64,000 nucleotides of DNA. It comes from CAYXFD01 sp964464175. Its GTDB lineage: Bacteria; Cloacimonadota; Cloacimonadia; Cloacimonadales; JAJBBL01. How positions within the stretch are numbered: the stretch's first letter is position 1; the number at the start of each line of letters is the position of its first letter. Under the pieces are notes generated by a model. The model ran no database searches. It saw only the letters and a program-made list of their open reading frames with translations, and was not told the origin of the DNA. Below are positions 9,206 through 18,600 of this stretch, piece by piece. A program made the translations under genes and the position numbers. The stretch spans positions 13,434 through 77,433 of the forward strand of contig CAYXFD010000013.1 of NCBI GenBank assembly GCA_964464175.1. Direction: 5' to 3'.

Positions 9206-9961
9206 TGCTTACCTCCTTAAATTGATCGTTCTTCCCAAAAAAGAACCCTCTATATATAAAAGGATAACAAATTGACCGGAGAGGAAATCTACATGCTGCT
9301 TTTTCCGACTGTGGAATACCTCTCTGGTTTCCCTCATAAGGATCAATAATATCCGATACTTCTATTCCCAGAATTATGCTGTAATGCAGGGGAGAGGGGG
9401 GAGACAGACATGTAGGAGTCCTGTCTTGATGAGCTTTGAAAGAAGTTGTATGATTAGGTAATCAGAATAATGAAGGATTTCTTGTTGGTTCTGAGGTAGG
9501 TGTTTTAGTATTGTAAAAGCCACCATTTTTAGCTTCTTTTCTCAATCTCGAGGTAGTTGATTCGATTTCGGAAAAGCAAGGAGAAAGCTGGTTCATTGGC
9601 TCTCTTCAACCAAAATTGATGTATGGGGGGGGAGAATATCAGTTACGAACAGGTAATATCGATTGAATCTGCAATACAAACTATTTCAAGATGAAAAGAT
9701 GTATGTTTCGAATATCGAAGCATAGAATCTCATTAATGAATTTTTGAACATTACTGAATATTATTGAAAAATGGAGCACCAGAATGTAGTCTTTGTTCAT
9801 CGTCTTTTCGCTGATAAAAAAACTTGACGGTTTATTAAGCTCAACGACTATGACTATATAGTTGATGTTTGTATATTTTTCTATATTTTAACCGATTTCA
9901 TGAGTTTTCTGCTAATGGCAAACATCATTGCTAAGAACAAATTATTTTGGAGGATTAGGTA
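9206..9961. other. 756-bp intergenic region with poly-G tract
   Basis: Divergent control region between the two unknown minus-strand genes and the small sorting-domain gene. It holds a run of eight G at 9625-9632, a G-rich stretch near 9387-9402, and a TTGACG box (9824-9829) followed by AT-rich sequence that could be a promoter for the plus-strand pair. GGAGG at 9949-9953 is the ribosome binding site for the gene at 9962. No protein or RNA gene is apparent. Confidence 0.35.
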
Positions 9962-10693
9962 ATGAAATGGTTTGTATTTCTTTCAATGCTTTTTTTCTTG
10001 ACCGGGTCGCTGGCTGCCCTTACAGGTTTTGGAGATTCAACAATAAATGTTGAGTTGGATGAAACAATACCGGATGATCCTTTACCGGTTGAACTATCGT
10101 CATTCACAGCAGCTCTTACTTCTACACGGTTTATTGAGTTACGTTGGGTCTCAGAGGCTGAGTATAGTATGTTGGGCTATAATGTCTATCGTGGTATAAA
10201 TGGGGATTTATCGGAAGCACTGAAGATTTCATTAGAGATTATTCCGGCATATAACTACTCTTTTTCTACTAACTACAGCTTTGTTGATGAAGACGTAGTT
10301 GCGGGGAATGTCTTTTTTTACTGGCTGCAAGCTGTTAATCTCGATTTGACGAACAAGTATTTCGGTCCTTTATCTGTAATCATTGATGATCAGGAAGAAG
10401 ATACTCCTTTGATCTTTATCACCTCATTAGGAAAAAACTATCCGAACCCTTTCAATCCCAACACAATTATTGAATACAGTATTAGAGAAGAGACCGAAGC
10501 AGTTTTGAGAATCTATAATGTACGGGGTCAGATTGTAAAGACACTTTTCTCAGGGGTAAGAGAAGCGGGAAATTACCGGGAAAAATGGAACAGTATTGAC
10601 AGTCAGGGTAGAGAGGTTGCATCCGGAGTTTATTTATATCGGCTTACGACCGATCACTATGACAGAATCAATAAGATGCTACTTGTCAAGTGA
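9962..10693 (+). CDS. minimal exported protein: signal peptide, carrier module and sorting domain only
   Basis: A 243-residue protein with almost no cargo. Residues 1-19 are a signal peptide (ends GSLAAL). Residues ~40-145 form the Fn3-like module beginning LPVELSSFTAALT, with MLGYNVYRG and the FYWLQAVNLDLT strand; closely related modules precede the sorting domain in the proteins at 4979 and 35609. From YPNPFNPNT to the last strand KMLLVK is the sorting domain. GGAGG precedes the ATG. The triple FGE-fold gene begins 18 nt after its stop, and that partner has a signal peptide but no sorting domain. An anchor or chaperone role for the partner is therefore plausible, but this is inference. Confidence 0.8.
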   Translation: MKWFVFLSMLFFLTGSLAALTGFGDSTINVELDETIPDDPLPVELSSFTAALTSTRFIELRWVSEAEYSMLGYNVYRGINGDLSEALKISLEIIPAYNYSFSTNYSFVDEDVVAGNVFFYWLQAVNLDLTNKYFGPLSVIIDDQEEDTPLIFITSLGKNYPNPFNPNTIIEYSIREETEAVLRIYNVRGQIVKTLFSGVREAGNYREKWNSIDSQGREVASGVYLYRLTTDHYDRINKMLLVK

Positions 10694-10711
10694 TTCAAAG
10701 GAGGGGTACCA

Positions 10712-13700
10712 ATGAAGCAGTTTCTAATATCGATCTTAGTCGTATTGTATATACCGATTCTATTTGCTCAGACAATAGGGGATCCCCCTGTAGTTTCGAA
10801 CGTAGTCATGTGGCAGAACCAGAACAACGGGTTGATTTATGTTACATATGATTTAAGTATTCAAGCGAACCCAGTTCCTTGTCATGTGACCCTGGTCATC
10901 TCAGGAGATGAAGGAGTGAGTTTCAAAATTCATCCCTTGCCTGAATTTATAGAAGGCGATTTCGGAGATTATGTAACAGTAGGAACAGGCAAACAGATAA
11001 TCTGGGACATCTACCGGCAGTCTCAAGCATTAGGTTCTCAGGGTGTATTCGGTAATACTTACCGTGCCCGGGTTATAGCCCGCCGCAATGATTTTAATCC
11101 CGTTAATCCAGCACCGGCAGGGTTTGTTTCTATCGAGGGTGGTACGTTTCACAATGGCACGTCCAATATAACGATCAGCAGTTTTTACATTGACCGTTAT
11201 GAGGTTACCCAAGTCGAATATGAAGCAGTTATGGGTACGAATCCTTCGGATTTCAGCGGAAGCAGTAATCTCCAGCGTCCGGTGGAGCAGGTATCCTGGT
11301 TCAATGCTATCGAATACTGCAACCGAAGAAGTATGCAGGAAGGACTAATACCTTGCTATAGTTACAGTACTTTTGGCACTAACCCTGATAACTGGCCAGT
11401 AGGATGGGATTTTTTGCCAAACCACACCAATGTAACCTGTAATTGGAACGTTAATGGGTACCGTTTGCCTACAGAAATGGAATGGATGTTTGTTGCTAAG
11501 GGAGGTAATCAGAGCCAGAACTACACCTACAGTGGCAGTAACACAATTGATTTAGTTGCGTGGTATTATGGTAACTCAGATATCGGTGATGGGCAAGGAA
11601 GGCGCTCTCACGAGATAGGCACCAAAACCCCAAACGAATTGGGTATCTATGACATGAGTGGAAATGTTTGGGAGTGGGTGTGGGATATGTTCAGTTATGA
11701 TTATCCCAGTAACGATCAGACAAATCCGACGGGTCCAAGTGTTGAAGGAACACGTGTTGTGCGTGGTGGTTGTTGGAATCAAACAGACAATAATTGTACC
11801 AATTCAACTCGAGGTAATAGCAGCGCAACAATTGATTTCAACACTCACGGCTTTCGTATTGTCAGAAGGTTTTCTATGGAAACGGTAGCGACCCCTGTAT
11901 TTTTTCCTTCTCCTGGAACCTATGCCAGTTCTCAGATGGTCAGTATCAGTTGTTCCACACCGGGAGCTACGATCTACTACACGACCAATGGTAGCGAGCC
12001 AAACACTAATTCCACTATCTATACTGGTGCGATAACGGTGAATTCGAATACCACTGTCAAAGCCAAAGCTTACAAAGCGTCATTTATTCCTTCGGATGTT
12101 GTCGAAGGTATCTACATCATCAATACTGCCCCTGCGAACATGATATTGATATCAGGCGGAACTTTTACCATGGGCAGAACTACCGGTACAGGAGGCGGCA
12201 ATGAACTTCCGACGCACAGCATAACTCTGAACTCGTTTTACCTGGGAAAATATGAGATTACTCAAGGAGAGTATGAAGCAATCTTGGGCTCTAATCCAGC
12301 CTCCGGTGCTGGTGAAGGAGAGGACTTTCCCGTTTATGAGGTGAGTTGGTATTCTGCTATCAAGTATTGCAATCTTCGCAGTATGGCTGAAGGTCTTGTT
12401 CCGGCATATACCATAGATGGCTCTACAGATCCTGGAGATTGGGGAGCAGTTCCTGAGACCGGTAATGCCACCTGGGATGCAGTAACTTGTAACTGGAATG
12501 CCAATGGTTATCGCTTACCTACAGAAGCGGAATGGGAATATGCCGCCCGGGGAGCAGTCAACAATCCTGACTATCTCTACAGCGGATCGGATGACATTGA
12601 CGATGTGGCATGGTTTGAAGGAAACAACAATCCGTGGGGAACAAAACAAATCGGTCTCAAAGATCCTAATGTATTAGGATTGCATGATCTGAGCGGAAAC
12701 GTGATTGAATGGTGCTGGGATTGGTATTCCTACTCTTATTATAGTGAAAGCTCAGCAAATAATCCTACCGGACCTTCCACAGGCACTTACAGGATTGCCA
12801 GAGGTGGCGATTGGTCTCTGCCTGAAAACAGCAGCCGTGTTTCAGCTCGAGGTTTTGCCAATCCTGAGCATAGAAGTCTAAATTTTGGTTTCCGGGTTTG
12901 CTTTAATGCGCCAACAGTTGCCACACCTACTATCTTTCCAGTCGGTGGTACTTACTACACCAGCCAAAGTGTAACCATCGACTGTTCCACAAATGGTGCT
13001 GCTATCTACTATTCCATCAACGGCAGCGATCCCGATGAAAACTCCACCCTTTATAACGGGCCAATTTCTCTAAGTTCAGATACAATGCTTAAAGCGAAGG
13101 CCTATATGACAAACTGGGAACCGAGTGGCATAGCCAGTGCAGAATATACATTTGATACCATACAGGATAGTCTCATATTAGTTCAAGGAGGCACTTTCCA
13201 CAATGGAGTTTCCAATGTTACTCTCTCATCTTTTTTCATTGATAAATATGAAGTTACTCAGTCAGAGTATTTGGCTGTGATGGGAACAAATCCCGGCAGC
13301 AATAACTCAGAGCATGGCGATCCGCTTAATCATCCGATCAACAATGTCACTTGGTTCAATGCTATCGAGTACTGTAACCGCCTGAGTATAATAGAAGGGT
13401 TGACTCCGGCATACAGCTACAGTAATTACGGTACTAATCCTGATGATTGGCCTTCCGGTTGGAATACAAGTAGTGGCAATCATACGAACGTATCCTGTGA
13501 CTGGTCAGCGGATGGTTATTGTTTACCTACTGAGATGCAGTGGGAGTATGCTGCCCGTGGTGGGATACCTGCCCAGAATGCAGGGACATTTAACGATACT
13601 TATGCCGGAACTGATGTTCAGGGTACTGGAACGGGGCAGTTAGGGGATTATGCCTGGTATATAGCTAATGCAGGATTAGATTTACCTGGTGGTAGTACAG

Positions 13701-13984
13701 CTCCTGATTATGGTACTCATCCAGTTGGGACTAAATTACCTAATGAGTTAGGAATTTATGATATGAGCGGCAATGTATGGAACTGGGTATGGGATATTCA
13801 TGGTTCCTATCCCAGTGGTTCATATACAAATCCGACGGGTTCTGTAAGCGGTGCAGAGCGTGTGTGTCGCGGCGGCGGCAGTGACGCTCAAGCCGTTAAC
13901 TGCACTGTTTCGAATCGTGGCGACTACTACGCTACGGGCTACAGTGTCAGCATTGGTTTCCGGATCAGCAGAAAAGTTCCTTAA
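10712..13984 (+). CDS. exported protein with three formylglycine-generating-enzyme (C-type-lectin-like) domains
   Basis: 1090 residues with a signal peptide (ends LFAQT). There are three FGE-sulfatase domains at ~139-388, ~477-733 and ~821-1089. Each opens with GGTF, carries DRYEVTQ or a variant, WF/YxAIxYCN, RLPTE(M/A)EWM/E, DMSGNVWEWVWD or a variant, and ends GFRI/V. Two CHB_HEX_C-type linkers (ATPxFFPxxGTY...GATIYYTTNGSEP) lie between them at ~394-469 and ~737-814. The paired cysteines that true formylglycine-generating enzymes use are not evident, so these are probably binding or structural domains rather than sulfatase-activating enzymes. AGGAGG precedes the ATG. The gene follows the minimal sorting-domain protein by 18 nt and has no sorting domain itself. 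The last ~35 codons look like a hypervariable target (see the entry at 13862). Confidence 0.85.
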   Translation: MKQFLISILVVLYIPILFAQTIGDPPVVSNVVMWQNQNNGLIYVTYDLSIQANPVPCHVTLVISGDEGVSFKIHPLPEFIEGDFGDYVTVGTGKQIIWDIYRQSQALGSQGVFGNTYRARVIARRNDFNPVNPAPAGFVSIEGGTFHNGTSNITISSFYIDRYEVTQVEYEAVMGTNPSDFSGSSNLQRPVEQVSWFNAIEYCNRRSMQEGLIPCYSYSTFGTNPDNWPVGWDFLPNHTNVTCNWNVNGYRLPTEMEWMFVAKGGNQSQNYTYSGSNTIDLVAWYYGNSDIGDGQGRRSHEIGTKTPNELGIYDMSGNVWEWVWDMFSYDYPSNDQTNPTGPSVEGTRVVRGGCWNQTDNNCTNSTRGNSSATIDFNTHGFRIVRRFSMETVATPVFFPSPGTYASSQMVSISCSTPGATIYYTTNGSEPNTNSTIYTGAITVNSNTTVKAKAYKASFIPSDVVEGIYIINTAPANMILISGGTFTMGRTTGTGGGNELPTHSITLNSFYLGKYEITQGEYEAILGSNPASGAGEGEDFPVYEVSWYSAIKYCNLRSMAEGLVPAYTIDGSTDPGDWGAVPETGNATWDAVTCNWNANGYRLPTEAEWEYAARGAVNNPDYLYSGSDDIDDVAWFEGNNNPWGTKQIGLKDPNVLGLHDLSGNVIEWCWDWYSYSYYSESSANNPTGPSTGTYRIARGGDWSLPENSSRVSARGFANPEHRSLNFGFRVCFNAPTVATPTIFPVGGTYYTSQSVTIDCSTNGAAIYYSINGSDPDENSTLYNGPISLSSDTMLKAKAYMTNWEPSGIASAEYTFDTIQDSLILVQGGTFHNGVSNVTLSSFFIDKYEVTQSEYLAVMGTNPGSNNSEHGDPLNHPINNVTWFNAIEYCNRLSIIEGLTPAYSYSNYGTNPDDWPSGWNTSSGNHTNVSCDWSADGYCLPTEMQWEYAARGGIPAQNAGTFNDTYAGTDVQGTGTGQLGDYAWYIANAGLDLPGGSTAPDYGTHPVGTKLPNELGIYDMSGNVWNWVWDIHGSYPSGSYTNPTGSVSGAERVCRGGGSDAQAVNCTVSNRGDYYATGYSVSIGFRISRKVP
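13862..13963 (+). other. candidate diversity-generating-retroelement variable region
   Basis: The end of the third FGE-fold domain has the shape of known retroelement target regions: RV-C-RGG, then varied residues, a fixed block coding NCTVSNR, more varied residues, and IGFR. The codons after NCTVSNR are GGC GAC TAC TAC GCT ACG GGC TAC AGT GTC AGC, nearly all ending in C or T and compatible with AAC or AAT codons changed only at adenines. The equivalent region of the first domain uses mixed AT-rich codons instead. No reverse transcriptase, accessory gene or template repeat was found in this window, so the assignment rests on codon pattern and domain context only. Confidence 0.45.
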
Positions 13985-14262
13985 CAGTCTAGGAGCTATT
14001 CGGATAATTGGCTGCTATTTCCGGGTGAGTATGTGCTAACCTTTTTCAGACAGTTCTTTTTTCCAAAGTGATTTGATTGACCTTTTCGTTTTCTGCAGAA
14101 GTCTAACGGAGTAAAAGAGCAGGTGGTTTTCTATAGACGAAGCATAAATGGTTTGAAAGGAAAAAAGGGAATACTTCATCACTTCAAGAATTTTTTAGTG
14201 GTTTAGAGATTCTGTTTTCGAAATTAGTTTAATCCTGTTTGCCTGAGTAATCTGTTAGCTTT

Positions 14263-15309
14263 TTACTTCAGCAGCAGCATTTTCCGGGTTTTCTTGGCAC
14301 CAGAGGAGGATTCCAGAGCATAAATGTAAATACCTGAAGAGAAGCGGGCAGCATTCCAATGATAGGAATGAGAGCCTTCCCCGAATTGTTTTTGCAGTAA
14401 TTTCTCTCCTTTCGGATTATAGATAGTGAGTACCCCGGTTTCTCCCCAATTTATCGAAAAAGCGATTGTTGTTGACGGGTTGAAAGGGTTCGGAGAGTTC
14501 TGTAATAATTGAGTTTCGGGAAAATCGATTGAGCTGTCGTCATCACTGCTGTTGGGAAACCAGATCAGTCCGGCAAATTCCGGGTAATCGATAAAGGGAT
14601 TTCTGTTTTGCTGATATTGATAATAGATGACATCATTACGGTATAGTTCCCTGTCATCAACCGGATCTTCTGTATGCCATTGATAGAGAGTTGACAATAC
14701 TCCATGGTAAGGCTCATTATTGGGGGATGAGGGGGCATAATCAACAAGTTCCAGGTCAGGTTCGCCAAAGCCTCCTTCATATCTGACTGCCATGTAGAAC
14801 ATCATTCGGGCAACATCACCCTTGTCTTCAGGGCGCGGTTCCCAGGTATAGGTTGTGGTATAGCATCCTGTCGGACCGTCAGGATCTATGTATTCAATTC
14901 CGCCGTTATCGAAATCCTTGTTACCGCGAGCCGAATTGACCGAAATATCGGAAGCCCGGACATGATGCACATCTGTTCCGGCTCCCATAGAAGTTCCGAA
15001 ATCACCGTGGGAAACAGCCCAGACATGTTCCCGGTTCCAACCGTTTCCGTTATTGTATTCCTGCGCGGCATCCACCGACCAGCCTGTATAGATGAGAATA
15101 ACGTTAGCGGGATTATCAGGGTCTCTGTCGGTAACCTTAAGGATATCCCATGTTTGTGAGTAGGAGAATTGAATATGATCTTTGATGATATGGTGAAGAG
15201 CTGATTTCAGTTCACCGCCGGTTAAGTTCTCTGTTCCGTTGTAATAACCTTCCGGGATCTGAGCCTGCAACAGTGAACCGAGAAACAACAAAACAACAAT
15301 ATATTTCAC
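14263..15309 (-). CDS. secreted endonuclease I family nuclease with sorting domain
   Basis: 348 residues. A short signal peptide (ends LLQAQ) is followed by the Endonuclease_1 domain (~20-245): NREHVWAVSHG, TDVHHVRASD and NSARGNKDFD form the His-Asn metal site of the NucM/EndA family, which cuts DNA and RNA non-specifically. Near the C-terminus NSPNPFNPST opens a sorting domain ending KMLLLK. The start is GTG at 15309, with GGGAGG 4 nt upstream. The gene is monocistronic and converges on the FGE-fold gene. Together with the C10 protease it suggests extracellular breakdown of polymers for nutrients. Confidence 0.9.
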   Translation of the reverse strand: MKYIVVLLFLGSLLQAQIPEGYYNGTENLTGGELKSALHHIIKDHIQFSYSQTWDILKVTDRDPDNPANVILIYTGWSVDAAQEYNNGNGWNREHVWAVSHGDFGTSMGAGTDVHHVRASDISVNSARGNKDFDNGGIEYIDPDGPTGCYTTTYTWEPRPEDKGDVARMMFYMAVRYEGGFGEPDLELVDYAPSSPNNEPYHGVLSTLYQWHTEDPVDDRELYRNDVIYYQYQQNRNPFIDYPEFAGLIWFPNSSDDDSSIDFPETQLLQNSPNPFNPSTTIAFSINWGETGVLTIYNPKGEKLLQKQFGEGSHSYHWNAARFSSGIYIYALESSSGAKKTRKMLLLK

Positions 15310-15630
15310 AAAACCTCCCTTTCGTTGAGGCAGAAAAAAAACATGAGGTTATATTCTGTCCATAAAAATCTTAAAGGGTCTTTTTTGTTTAATGAGTTGT
15401 GAAACCGGTTATGATCTTATTAGATATGCACTTATATGAGTATGTGGCAGGCATAGCAGGCAAGTCTGTAATGCCTGAACAGTTGGCGGAGAGATAAAGC
15501 TGCTGAGATATCTGAAAAATAGAAGAAAAGCAAAAAAAAACTTGACCGATTACTCTCTATCTTACCAATGAACGGCAAATTGCTGATGGCTTTATTTTTT
15601 TATGAATGGAAAAAAGGAAATGATCTAATT

Positions 15631-18600
15631 ATGGGGAGCTGTACGGACAAGGTTATTCTACTAATTGATAGTGATGATAGAGCTGCGAATGACCTGAGAA
15701 GGGTCATCGAGAAGTATGGCTACAGCGTTATAATTGCTGATAGCGGCAAAAAAGCTCATGAGGTTATCGACTCCGATACTAATATTGACCTTGTAATGCT
15801 TGATGCTTCCCTTGATAAGGGAACAGATGTTATAGCTACGGCACAATCTATACTTGATAAAAGAGATTTACCCTTGATTTTTCTGACTACCGAAGGTTCG
15901 GAACACGAGATAAGAAAGAGTGAAAATATTGTTACCTACGGGTTTATAGATAAGGGTTCGAAAGCATATCTTGTTATAGCCACTATAAAGACTGCATTAA
16001 GAATATATGAAATACAGCGAAAACTATGGACACATGTCAATCGTAACGCGGCACTCATCCGGGTAATCCCCGACCTGCTTTTTGTCATTGACCGGAATGG
16101 GTTTTACCGTGAGATTTATGCCTCTGACGATGACTTGCTTGCTCTACCACCGGAAGAGCTCATCGGGAAGTCACTCTCCGCTGTTTTTTCCCAGGATGCT
16201 GTTAATAGTTTTCTGGAATCATTCCGGGTATGCCTGGAGACAGGAAAACTTCAGGCCTTAGAATACGAGTTAACTGTCAATAAGGAGCGCAGGTTCTTCA
16301 GGGCGAGAATAACAAGATTCAATGAGGATAGTGTTTTATCTGTTGTTCAGGATATAACAGAGAGCAAAAAGGCAAAGAATAAGATCGAAAGTTTGAACTC
16401 GCTGCTTCTGTCCATTCGTAATGTTAATCAGCTAATTGTTCAGGAAGATGATCTTTTGGCTGTAATGAGAGGAGCGAGTGAGATTCTCGTTGAGACCTGG
16501 CAATATCTGAATATCGAGATCTCGCTCATTGATGAGAGGACAGGAAAGATATCTCCGGTAACCAGTGCCGGAAAGTTAGGACACGGAGACTGGTTTGTTA
16601 TTCCTGAAGTAGATGGAAATGCTCCCACGTGTATTAACGATGCCGTAAAAGAAAGAAGGACAATAGAATTAGAAGATTATCAAACATACTGTAAGGACTG
16701 TCCCTATTTTAGCATAGCTTTTCCGCATAAAAAAATAGTCATCCCTATGCTTGAAAATGATCAACTAATAGGCCTAATGTGTGTCTCCACCACACCCGAA
16801 CAAGTCTTCTTTGCCGAAGAGATAGAACTGCTGGAAGAGGTTGCAGCCGATCTGGTATATGCCGGAAAGAAGCTGAAAGCCGAACAGAAGATCAAAGAGA
16901 AGAATCGTCTGTTAACGATCCTGAATGATTATTCAATGGAATTATCCTCCGTTACCGTATCAAATAATATTTATTCTCTGATTTCGCATAAGCTAAAAGA
17001 GATAACTAATGCAAAGTTTGTTTCGATATCGATCTATGAGGAAAAGACTTCGAGTTTGATTGTAAAGTTTACCACGATATCTGAAGAGAGTAATAAGAAA
17101 TTGTCCGGAATAATTGGCAGAAAACTGGAAGAACTTCGTATGAAAGTAACACCAGAGATGTACCGCCGGATAACTCAGGAAGTTGTTGGTGACGCAGGCT
17201 CTCTTGAGGAGACGACTTTTGGGTCTATCCCAAAAGTAGTTAGCAATATGATTCAAAAGGTTTTCGGTGTCGAGTGGTTTACCGGAATTGCGCTCATGCA
17301 TAAAGAGAGTCTGGTGGGCACAGTAGTCATCATTGGAGATAAAGAAACAAAAAGACCGGACAACGAAGATCTAAAGGCTTTTGCCGGAGTTACAGCAAAT
17401 GCTCTGCAGAGATGGAAAGCCGAAAAATCTCTTCTGGAGAGTCACAGTAAATGGCAATTTGCCCTGGAAGGGACTGGTGATGGTATCTGGGACTGGGACA
17501 TCGAGAATGGAAAGGTTAACTATTCCGCTAATTTGAAGAAAATGCTCGGATATGAAGACAATGATCTGGAGAGTACAATGCAGCAAAAGGAAAAACTCAT
17601 CCACTCCGAGGATCTGTCTCACTACCGGAAGAAACTTCAGAGTCATCTGAAAGATAAAACAGCATTTTTTTCCGACGAATGCCGGATGCTATGCCGGGAC
17701 GGCAGCTACAAATGGGTTTTAGACCGGGGAAAAGTAATCAGGAGATCAGCAGGGAAAAGCCCCTTGAGAATGATCGGAGTTCAGACCGATCTCTCTTATC
17801 TAAAGGAGACTGAGCAGGAACTGCGGGAGAGTGAATACCGTTATACTACGATCGTAAATAATGCTTATGACGGGATAATTCTGCAGAATGCCCAGGGGGA
17901 GATATTAACCTGGAATAAAGCAGCTGCCAGAATACTCGGTATTTCGGAAAAAAGAGTAGTCGGGCATACTTCACTCAACCGGGAATGGGATACTATCAGA
18001 GAAGATGGTTCTGCTTATCCCAAAGAAGAGCATCCCTCCATGATAACCCTCAAAACCGGCAAGCCGTGCAGGAATGTCATAATGGGATTCAAGAAAAGAT
18101 CGGGCAAGGTTACCTGGATCAATATCAATACCAGTCCTTTATTCAAAAGCGAGGATCCCCAACCTTATGCAGTAATTATCTCTCTCTCAGACATTACGGA
18201 AATAAAAAAGGCAGATAAATCTTTGAAGGAGAGTGAGTTAAGATACCGCTTGATCTTTGAAAATTCTAAAGATGCCATGATGACTCTGGAACCACCCACC
18301 TGGAGATTTACCTCCGGAAATTCAGCGATCTTCGACATGTTCAAGGCAAAGGATTTAGCTGAGTTTACAGCCTGTGAACCATGGAAACTCTCTCCTGAAA
18401 AACAACCTGACGGAACGTTATCAGAAGAAAAAGCAAAGAGAATGATCGAGATAGCAATGCGAAAAGGTTCCAGCTTTTTCGAGTGGACTCATAGAAGACT
18501 GACCGGAGAAGAGTTCTCTGCTACTGTCTTGCTGACCAGAATTGAAATGAGCGGGTCGAGATTTCTTCATGCAACTGTCCGTGATATCTCCGAACGGAAA

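Noticed and set aside
10712..13984. Reading the triple-domain protein as a genuine sulfatase-activating enzyme
   Set aside because: No sulfatase gene is nearby, the paired active-site cysteines are not evident, and three tandem exported copies with chitobiase-type linkers fit a binding role better.
13985..14262. Expected place for a template repeat or reverse transcriptase of the proposed retroelement
   Set aside because: The 278 bases contain no copy of the NCTVSNR-coding segment, no hairpin typical of such loci and no reading frame of useful size.
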